DNA of 14,567 nucleotides. Source: JAAYYM01 sp964483155. Its GTDB lineage: Bacteria > Bacillota > Clostridia > Lachnospirales > Lachnospiraceae. This document shows, piece by piece, positions 6,614 to 13,236 of this stretch. Made by a program: the position numbers and the translations under genes. Location: positions 1 to 14,567 of the forward strand of contig CAZAAC010000053.1 of assembly GCA_964483155.1 (NCBI GenBank), written 5' to 3'. Below the pieces are notes generated by a model, which was given only the letters and a program-made list of their open reading frames with translations, was not told the origin of the DNA and searched no databases. Position 1 is the stretch's first letter. Every line of letters begins with the position of its first letter.

Positions 6614-6832
6614 TGAACAGTTTTAATACAAAATGACTTGTAAAATGTATAAATGAGGTGTAAAATATAGTCATAAAGTAGATAGTTATGCCCACACGCT
6701 TGTGCTGTAATATTTTTACATACAGCCATTGTTACGGAACTGATTTCGTAATAACACGCATTTTTTCTATTTCTATTGACTAGGATCAGAAATTACGTGA
6801 CGTGAATTTCATGGATGAAAGGAGGGGCAAGT
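6614..6832. other. 219-base non-coding region between corA-like and fliD-like genes
   Basis: AT-rich and without a convincing gene on either strand. It holds an 8-bp hairpin, TTACGGAA-CTGA-TTTCGTAA (6732-6751), and a small hairpin TTTCA-TGGA-TGAAA (6807-6820) directly before the ribosome binding site GGAGGGG of the next gene. No good sigma-A promoter and no clear terminator for corA was found. Confidence 0.6.
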
Positions 6833-8137
6833 ATGGCAAATATAGCAGCTCTTAATACCGTTTATAATCATTATCTAACCACTTATGCGCCAAAGAGTAC
6901 TTCATCTCAGTATGATACTCATAAAAAGAGCGAGCTTCGCAGCCTCTATAATTCCATTGTTAAAATGAATAAAGAATCCCCTCTATATCTGTTTTCATCT
7001 GATGCGTCAACAGGTAAATTTGTTGTGGGAATGAAAGAAAATGCACGCGAACTTACGAATGTAATATCTTCTTTATCTAACAGTGCTGCATCTGGGTTAT
7101 TAAATAAAAAAGCCGTTGCCTCTAGCGATGATTCCATTGTATCCGCTACTTTTATTGGTGAGGCAGTTGATGAAGAAGATCTTCCTTCTTTACAGATAGA
7201 AGTAAAATCTCTTGCGCAGGTACAGATCAATAACGGAAATCAGCTTCCACAAGGAAGTATCGATTTAGAGCCAAACACATATTCATTTGATATTCATATT
7301 AAGGATTTGGATTATGAATTTCAGTTTAATGTCAACAAAGGTGATACAAATCAAGTTATACAGGAGAAATTAGCACGATTAATAAATAAGTCAAATATTG
7401 GTGTGGAAGCTAGTGTTGTTGAAAACGATAATAACAGTACTTCTCTTTCTATTGCTTCTAATGAAACAGGCATTACGGACAATAATTTAACTCTATTTGA
7501 TATATCAGACCAGCATACCAGCAAATCTTCTGGTGCAGTTGCTTATCTTGGCATTGGCGAGCCAACACAGTATCCTAAAAATGCAACTTTTCTATTAAAT
7601 GATGTAGAACGCACAACATACGCCAACAGTTTTACAATTGACAAGTCCTACCAGCTTTCCTTGAACGGTGTAAGCAATAATGGCGAAGCTACTACAATTG
7701 GCTTGAAAACAGATGTGGAATCCATTGCCGAGAATATTAGTTATTTAATTCAAGGATATAATTCTTTTTTGCAAAAAGCAAATGAATATGTTGAAGCCCA
7801 TCCACCTACAGGAAAGCTCATTAACGAAATGAGTAATATTTCATTTGCTTATAAAAACGACCTTGATTCTATCGGCCTTTCCGTACAAGATGACGGAACA
7901 ATTAATTTGGATAAAAACTTATTGCAACAAACCGCGCAAGAAGATGATGCTTTAGAGCGCTTCCATACTATTCGTGGTTTTGCTGGTTCTCTGCTAAATA
8001 AAACAAACCAGGTTTCTTTAAATCCGATGCATTATGTTGAAAAGACAATCGTTGCCTATAAAAATCCTGGCAAATCTTTTTCCAGCCCTTATGTAACGAG
8101 TAATTACAGTGGAATGCTTTTTAACAGTTATTGTTAG
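6833..8137 (+). CDS. Short FliD-like flagellar filament-capping protein
   Basis: A 434-residue protein resembling flagellar hook-associated protein 2 (FliD), the cap at the filament tip under which flagellin folds. Evidence: the FliD_N-type segment VASSDDSIVSATFIGEA followed by LQIEVKSLAQVQ (about 95-131), and a FliD_C-type helical part (TDVESIAENISYLIQGYNSF, about 293-312; later SIGLSVQDDGTINLD). It is much shorter than many FliD proteins and has an unusual N-terminal segment (YDTHKKSELRSLYNSIVKMN). The start at 6833 follows GGAGGGG (6821-6827) by 5 bases; an in-frame ATG at 6815 lies before that site and is rejected. The last codons overlap the convergent minus-strand gene by 4 bases. Function as the true cap rather than a paralogue is inference. 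Confidence 0.75.
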   Translation: MANIAALNTVYNHYLTTYAPKSTSSQYDTHKKSELRSLYNSIVKMNKESPLYLFSSDASTGKFVVGMKENARELTNVISSLSNSAASGLLNKKAVASSDDSIVSATFIGEAVDEEDLPSLQIEVKSLAQVQINNGNQLPQGSIDLEPNTYSFDIHIKDLDYEFQFNVNKGDTNQVIQEKLARLINKSNIGVEASVVENDNNSTSLSIASNETGITDNNLTLFDISDQHTSKSSGAVAYLGIGEPTQYPKNATFLLNDVERTTYANSFTIDKSYQLSLNGVSNNGEATTIGLKTDVESIAENISYLIQGYNSFLQKANEYVEAHPPTGKLINEMSNISFAYKNDLDSIGLSVQDDGTINLDKNLLQQTAQEDDALERFHTIRGFAGSLLNKTNQVSLNPMHYVEKTIVAYKNPGKSFSSPYVTSNYSGMLFNSYC

Positions 8138-8511
8138 CTATACATTCCCGCTAGTGATTGAAACTCTTTTAAAAATGGCAATATTCCGCTTTCTAGCGCT
8201 GTCACAATACTTGCATCATTGTGGGCAATTAATGCATCGCTCAATTGCAAAACATATAAATTAATCGTATCTTTGTTAATCACTTCTCTTTCTTCATTAA
8301 TCAATGACATTGTCCCATTAAATACCTCGATGACCCAGTTCAGTCCCTCTACGATTTGCTCTAAAAACGCATCCGTATCTTCCTTCTTCTTTCCTCTTAA
8401 TTCTTCTATTATCATTTCCATATTTGGTACTAATTTTGCAAGATATACGTTTACAATCTTCAACGCTTCCATCTGCTGTTCTCTCAATTGCTCTTTCGTA
8501 AGTTCTCCCAT
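8134..8511 (-). CDS. Small helical protein similar to the Maf N-terminal domain
   Basis: A 125-residue soluble protein, predicted mostly alpha-helical and acidic, with no signal peptide or membrane segment. I do not recognise a named family. Its second half matches the N-terminal domain of the Maf-like protein encoded at 9707-11443: NEEREVIN (72-79) against NEFGEVVN (58-65), ND (98-99) against ND (83-84), and ILPFL (110-114) against ILPFL (96-100), needing only two single-residue gaps. GGAGGG (8525-8520) precedes the ATG. It is the last gene of the operon, 17 bases after glf, and ends head-on with the fliD-like gene, the stops overlapping. Its size and position would also suit a flagellar chaperone of the FliT/FlgN kind; this is speculation. 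Confidence 0.85.
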   Translation of the reverse strand: MGELTKEQLREQQMEALKIVNVYLAKLVPNMEMIIEELRGKKKEDTDAFLEQIVEGLNWVIEVFNGTMSLINEEREVINKDTINLYVLQLSDALIAHNDASIVTALESGILPFLKEFQSLAGMYS

Positions 8512-8528
8512 TTACAATTCCCTCCGAT

Positions 8529-9674
8529 TTATGTATCAGTCAATTCCTCTTTAACCGTTTCTAATGCTCGCGCTATAACCTGATGCATATCATAATACTT
8601 ATATTCGCCAAGTCTACCCCCAAATATTACTTTCTCTTCTTGATCCGCTAACTGCTTATATTTCGCAAAAAGCATATTATTTTCAGCATCATTCATAGGA
8701 TAGTATGGCTCATCACCCTTTTTCCATGTGGCTGGATACTCTCTGGTGATTACAGTCTTTGGCTGTGTTCCAAACTCAAAATGCTTATGCTCTATGATTC
8801 TTGTGTAAGGAATCTCATACTCTGTATAATTAACTACGGCATTTCCCTGATAATTTTCTTCTTCGAGTATTTCCGTTTCAAAATATAAGCTTCTATACTC
8901 CAGTTCTCCGTAACAATAACCATAATATTCATCAAGCATTCCAGTAAATACGATTTTAGCCCTGCTGGCTTCATATTCACTGCGATGTTCAAAGAAATCT
9001 TCCTGCAGCCTTACATCAACTCCCTTTAACATCTTTTCAACTATTCCCGTATACCCGCCCTCTGGAATACCCTGGTATTTATCATTAAAATAATTATTAT
9101 CATAAGTAAACCTGACCGGCAGCCTCTTTATAATAAAAGAAGGAAGATCACCGGCACATTTACCCCATTGCTTCTCCGTATATCCTTTTATTAGCTTTTC
9201 ATAAATATCTTTCCCTATCAAACGAAGGGCCTGCTCCTCAAGATTCTGGGGCTCTGGTAATTGCCCGTCAGAACCGGCTTGTTTCTTTGCCTGTTCTAAT
9301 GCTTCCTGCATTTGCTCAGCAATTTTGTTTTTTGCTTCCTCTGGCGTCTTAACTCCCCACAGTGCATGAAAGGTATTCATATTAAACGGAAGGTTATACA
9401 GCTCATCTTTATATCTGGCGATAGGTGAGTTGGTATATCGGTTAAATTCTACAAATGAATTCATATAATCCCATATTTCTCTGTTACTTGTATGAAAAAT
9501 ATGTGCTCCATATTTATGGACGTTAATTCCTTCCATCTCTTCGGTATATATATTTCCTCCAATATGCCCTCTCCTGTCTATCACCATGCATCTTTTACCT
9601 GCTTTTGTTGCCTCATGAGCAAATACTGAACCAAACAGACCTGCCCCTACAATAATATAATCATACTGCTGCAT
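8529..9674 (-). CDS. glf: UDP-galactopyranose mutase
   Basis: Flavoenzyme that interconverts UDP-galactopyranose and UDP-galactofuranose, the donor of Galf residues in surface glycans. The 381 residues show the FAD-binding motif YIIVGAGLFGSVFAHEA (6-22), HIGGNIYTEEMEGINVHKYG, GAHIFHTSN (56-64), LIKGYTEKQWG (161-171), YPMNDAENN (325-333) and GGRLGEYKYYDM (352-363), all characteristic of Glf. The stretch 110-140 is slightly longer and charged. The start follows AGGGGA (9686-9681). It lies 32 bases after the maf-like gene in the same orientation, implying that galactofuranose is used by the same glycosylation system or that the gene was simply recruited into the operon. Confidence 0.96.
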   Translation of the reverse strand: MQQYDYIIVGAGLFGSVFAHEATKAGKRCMVIDRRGHIGGNIYTEEMEGINVHKYGAHIFHTSNREIWDYMNSFVEFNRYTNSPIARYKDELYNLPFNMNTFHALWGVKTPEEAKNKIAEQMQEALEQAKKQAGSDGQLPEPQNLEEQALRLIGKDIYEKLIKGYTEKQWGKCAGDLPSFIIKRLPVRFTYDNNYFNDKYQGIPEGGYTGIVEKMLKGVDVRLQEDFFEHRSEYEASRAKIVFTGMLDEYYGYCYGELEYRSLYFETEILEEENYQGNAVVNYTEYEIPYTRIIEHKHFEFGTQPKTVITREYPATWKKGDEPYYPMNDAENNMLFAKYKQLADQEEKVIFGGRLGEYKYYDMHQVIARALETVKEELTDT

Positions 9675-9706
9675 TCGTACTCCCCTTTCAAATGTATTAC
9701 TATATT

Positions 9707-11443
9707 TTATTTGGAATCTAACACTTCTCTCAAAGAAATGTGTTTCATCCCTTCTATATAAGCGCCACCTTCTGTTGCATTGATAAATTTATTACTGCTT
9801 TTCTCATTTTGAATACGTTTTTCAAACCACTTACGATAAATATCGAAAACTACCGAAGAATAAACTTTCTCTCCCCACGCAGATGGTAGCGTAATTAAAT
9901 CATCTGTTGATGCAAGCTCTCTATGTGAAGTATCTACAGCATGCATCTTCTGGTTTGTATATGCCAAATCAAGACCCATACAGATAATCTGCCTTGCACC
10001 CATATAGATTGCTACATCAAAAGCAATTGTAGCAACAGAACCACCTGTCTGGTATAAATGATATCCATTTTGGGCCGCATACTTCTCTGCAGGTGGGTAA
10101 TCCTCTTGACAAATCAAGTATTTTTTCCCTCCACATAGCATTGCGATTTCCCTCCACGCCGTGGAAATAATCAGCATTGATACATCCTGTTGTTCATATC
10201 CAGATACTTGTTGCAACATCTGGCTGTTTGCATCTAAAAAAACCACATAATCAGGCTTTAATCCTAGTTTCATTAACTTTTTATAAACAGTTCCCACTGC
10301 AATAATAATGTTATCTTCTTTTCTCGCAGAAAGTATCTCTTTTGTCCCAATCGTAAAATACTCTAGTAGTTGTATAATGTTTCTATCGAGAGATGGTCCG
10401 GCTGCAATCAGAAAGACTCGTTTTCCTTCTACTTTCTCTCTTATGCTATCTACATATAATGGACAATTTTGAATATTATACCTGAAATTTGACATCATTT
10501 GTGATCTTCGATTACGTATGGAGCTTTCATAGATAAACACTTCTGTTATTTGCTTTTTAAGCTCCTTCTCGGTAATGCTCCTAATAGATGGATAATAGAT
10601 CATAAGCCCTTCCGGCTTATTTTTAAGTCTTTTCGCCATCATGGAGAATTTTGGATCATAATGAATGGAAACACCATTTTTCATGAGGGGAATAAAGTTC
10701 TGGCTGGTAAGAGCTGCATAAACTATGTTAAAATCACTTTCAAATACCTCTATTGGATATGCACCATCACACATCTTACTCAAAGCTTCTATATGATAGG
10801 CAAGACCCAGACCATATACCGTGTAACTTTCCAGTTCTTCCTTGAAATATTCTCTAGCCACTTCTCTGGCTTCAGCCTTTGGGTCGTAATTACTATGCAA
10901 GTAATATTCACCTTTTTCATCAATCACTTTCAATGTTGGAAATCCGATTTCAGTATCTTCTATTCTATAATGCTCTGCATCAAAAGTCTCTTCGACTGCC
11001 ATCCTTCGCAATATATCTATATCTTCTTTTTTAAGTTGTAACCCATTGCCTTGCGCTGACTCCATATAGATAAGATTGTTCTCCAAATACGAAAGCGGCA
11101 AAAGATTATCGCCTTTCAGTCTTATGACATTCTGTAGTGCAAGCAAAAATGGCAGTATCTTCAGCTCCAGCAAATCTGCCATAAAAATGTAATCATTTTG
11201 CTCCTGAGAATATAATATTTCCTGTAATGTACTGATTACACTAATTTCATTGACAACTTCTCCAAATTCATTGAAATACATTTTGTCTGCAAAAAACAAT
11301 TCACAATATAGTGAAAAATCTTGTGTCCACTTACGGAACAACCTGTTTCCCCTATTATGGTTCTGTCTGCGAAAGCAATCAATCATTTCGCGCGTTCTAT
11401 CGAGCACTTCTGCATTTTTTACATATTCATCTCTTGGATTCAT
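9707..11443 (-). CDS. Motility accessory factor (Maf) family glycosyltransferase, DUF115
   Basis: A 578-residue Maf-type protein (6-hydroxymethylpterin pyrophosphokinase MptE-like, DUF115). Maf proteins add nonulosonic acids (pseudaminic or legionaminic acid) to Ser/Thr of flagellin. An N-terminal helical domain (about 1-125) precedes a middle part with YGLGLAYHIEALSK (210-223) and the conserved core: VFLIAAGPSLDRNI (343-356), LKPDYVVFLDAN (395-406) and GGSVATIAFDVAIYMGARQI followed by GLDLAYT (467-496). It starts 3 bases after the neuA stop, and its ribosome binding site AGGAG (11455-11451) lies in the last neuA codons, so the two are probably translationally coupled. The pairing with a CMP-nonulosonate synthetase strongly supports the flagellin glycosylation role. 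Confidence 0.9.
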   Translation of the reverse strand: MNPRDEYVKNAEVLDRTREMIDCFRRQNHNRGNRLFRKWTQDFSLYCELFFADKMYFNEFGEVVNEISVISTLQEILYSQEQNDYIFMADLLELKILPFLLALQNVIRLKGDNLLPLSYLENNLIYMESAQGNGLQLKKEDIDILRRMAVEETFDAEHYRIEDTEIGFPTLKVIDEKGEYYLHSNYDPKAEAREVAREYFKEELESYTVYGLGLAYHIEALSKMCDGAYPIEVFESDFNIVYAALTSQNFIPLMKNGVSIHYDPKFSMMAKRLKNKPEGLMIYYPSIRSITEKELKKQITEVFIYESSIRNRRSQMMSNFRYNIQNCPLYVDSIREKVEGKRVFLIAAGPSLDRNIIQLLEYFTIGTKEILSARKEDNIIIAVGTVYKKLMKLGLKPDYVVFLDANSQMLQQVSGYEQQDVSMLIISTAWREIAMLCGGKKYLICQEDYPPAEKYAAQNGYHLYQTGGSVATIAFDVAIYMGARQIICMGLDLAYTNQKMHAVDTSHRELASTDDLITLPSAWGEKVYSSVVFDIYRKWFEKRIQNEKSSNKFINATEGGAYIEGMKHISLREVLDSK

Positions 11444-11446
11444 CCA

Positions 11447-12487
11447 TTATCTCCTGAAATATTGAAATAGAAAATTCATGTCCAGCATCTTATCATCAAT
11501 ATAGTAATCGGCATTTGGTTTTCCGAAATGTAACTCATGATATTTTAAGCCCCATCTTTTCATCTGTTCTTTGGTAACCACTTTCCAGTCAATTCCGGTC
11601 ACATATCCACGTGAAGTAAATAGAATGATTTTATTACCCATATCATAAAGCTCATTGATAATCCGAATCATCTCTTCATTTGGAGAAGCCGCCGCATAAT
11701 CAAGACCCTCTCTAAAGCTGGCAATTACACCATCAATGTCAAATACAAAACGTTTGTTACCGTTTATAATCTTCAGATACTCCTCAGCGCGCTTAAATTC
11801 CTCCTCTGTATCTATGTCGAAATTTTCTTCCATTTCGTATCCATAAATATGCTTTCCTGACATCGATTTTTGAATGGTAATGACTTTTGTTCTGATCACA
11901 TCAATACATGCATTCTGATAATATGCCTTTGGCAATTCCTGCCGCGGCATATTATAGCATTCCGGAATATCTTTTAAAATAGGAACAATTTGTTTTCCCT
12001 TATTCTTCTCTTTAGACAGATAGTTTTCTTCCTGTAGCCACATTTTGTATGGAATCTCTTTTGCAGGTGCGATACACCTCATAGAATCAATCGTCTCATC
12101 TTCAAACATCTGCTCAATCATGTGGTCAATGTCCCGTGGATCTCGTGTCGGATATGTAGGACGAAGCTGCACCACTAGTTCCGGAACATAACCTTCCTTT
12201 TCTTCCAAAAACTTGAGAGCATGAAAAAACACGTCAAAATCAAGTGCCGTATCTGTTGCAAATTCAGCAGGACGCATAAATGGAACCTCTGCACCATACT
12301 CCTTGGCTATCGCTGCATACCGCTCACTATCTGTACTAACAATGATACGTGTGATAAAACGAGACTTTTTCGCATGTGCAATTGAATAAGCAAGCATAGG
12401 TTTTCCATCAATTAATCTGATATTTTTATCCTTAACTGTCTTTGAACCACTTCGCGCGGGAATCACCGCTAACACTTCCCTTTTCAT
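11447..12487 (-). CDS. CMP-nonulosonate (NeuA-type) cytidylyltransferase fused to HAD phosphatase domain
   Basis: A 346-residue two-domain enzyme. Residues 1-235 are an acylneuraminate cytidylyltransferase: VIPARSGSKTVKDKNIRLID (8-27), VSTDSE (50-55), LRPTYPTR (108-115), and FDIDTEEEFKRAE (223-235) near its end; it would make the CMP-activated nonulosonic acid used by Maf. Residues 245-346 are a HAD-superfamily hydrolase with FDIDG (nucleophile D250, acid D252), ILFTSRG (288-294), K323 in HFGKP and D331-D332. All four HAD motifs are present, so it is probably active, perhaps as the 9-phosphate phosphatase of the same pathway. The P-loop-like PARSGSK differs from the more common PARGGSK. The start overlaps the upstream stop (ATGA), with AAGGGGA (12504-12498) before it. 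Confidence 0.92.
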   Translation of the reverse strand: MKREVLAVIPARSGSKTVKDKNIRLIDGKPMLAYSIAHAKKSRFITRIIVSTDSERYAAIAKEYGAEVPFMRPAEFATDTALDFDVFFHALKFLEEKEGYVPELVVQLRPTYPTRDPRDIDHMIEQMFEDETIDSMRCIAPAKEIPYKMWLQEENYLSKEKNKGKQIVPILKDIPECYNMPRQELPKAYYQNACIDVIRTKVITIQKSMSGKHIYGYEMEENFDIDTEEEFKRAEEYLKIINGNKRFVFDIDGVIASFREGLDYAAASPNEEMIRIINELYDMGNKIILFTSRGYVTGIDWKVVTKEQMKRWGLKYHELHFGKPNADYYIDDKMLDMNFLFQYFRR

Positions 12488-13206
12488 TTTTCAGCTATCC
12501 CCTTACCCTCTATTATTTTCGCAACATCTGGCATCTCATAAGTCGATATACGATTCAGTAATTTATCAATTTGATTTTCTACTCCAAAATAATGTAATAT
12601 CTGTGCGAGAAAAGCAAATGTTCTTTTCTTAGAATGGATTTCATCATTTGCCTGCAGCATTGTCTTTTCATCATATATATCTGCAATGTGCCTAAAATAC
12701 GTCGCAGCCTTCTTATCAGAAATGAAATCTATTTTATCATAATTTTGTAATACATCCATATATTCTATTGTACTGATCATAACTGCATTTAGTCGTAATT
12801 TTATTTTCTTAATACTAATATTCCCAATTCTCTTTCTTGATTCCTCTAACTTATTTGAGTAAACCGTAACCATATCGCTTTTTCGTTCTGTCAGTCCTAT
12901 CTTATTGTAAAGCCTATCGCCTACAATTACGCCTGTCGGCCTTTTCTTGTTTGCACTTATATAATAATCCAAAATTTCCTCTTCACCCGATACGACTATT
13001 GTCCCATTGTCATCCTTTTGTGGCCTGCAATAGATACCCTTGCCTACCTTTGCTAATTCGTGATAACTTACAAGTCTCTCCAAAGTCTTGTAATAAGCTG
13101 TTTCTGGAATATGTTCAAACTTATCGACTAATACTGTGTTTGCGATTATAATTTCTTTTTCGTTGAACCTAGTCATATAGTCTCGTATCTCTTTTTGGTA
13201 GCTCAT
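12484..13206 (-). CDS. AbiEi / DUF6088-like winged-helix protein (orphan antitoxin-like)
   Basis: A 240-residue protein resembling the type IV antitoxin AbiEi / DUF6088 family. The N-terminal winged helix (about 1-62) shows the usual pattern: an opening helix, then AYYKTLERLVSYHELAKVGKGIYCRP, where the recognition helix and the wing can be seen. The C-terminal part (about 72-215, with SGEEEILDYYIS and RPTGVIVGDRLYNKIGL) fits the AbiEi body. AbiEi normally represses its own promoter and counters the nucleotidyltransferase toxin AbiEii, but no toxin gene is present: the next gene, neuA, overlaps it by 4 bases (ATGA). The start is supported by AGGAGA (13218-13213). It may be a regulator of this operon. 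The family call is by pattern recognition. Confidence 0.75.
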   Translation of the reverse strand: MSYQKEIRDYMTRFNEKEIIIANTVLVDKFEHIPETAYYKTLERLVSYHELAKVGKGIYCRPQKDDNGTIVVSGEEEILDYYISANKKRPTGVIVGDRLYNKIGLTERKSDMVTVYSNKLEESRKRIGNISIKKIKLRLNAVMISTIEYMDVLQNYDKIDFISDKKAATYFRHIADIYDEKTMLQANDEIHSKKRTFAFLAQILHYFGVENQIDKLLNRISTYEMPDVAKIIEGKGIAEK

Positions 13207-13236
13207 TAAATCTCTCCTTTAGCCACAGATTGTACT

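Noticed and set aside
6650..6676. Possible flagellar sigma factor (sigma-28) promoter TAAA-N15-AGTCATAA before the fliD-like gene
   Set aside because: Spacing is right, but only the ATAA half of the -10 fits the GCCGATAA consensus; in such AT-rich DNA this is expected by chance.
12484..13206. A complete AbiE toxin-antitoxin system
   Set aside because: No AbiEii-type nucleotidyltransferase is encoded beside it; the neighbour is a NeuA sugar cytidylyltransferase with clear family motifs.
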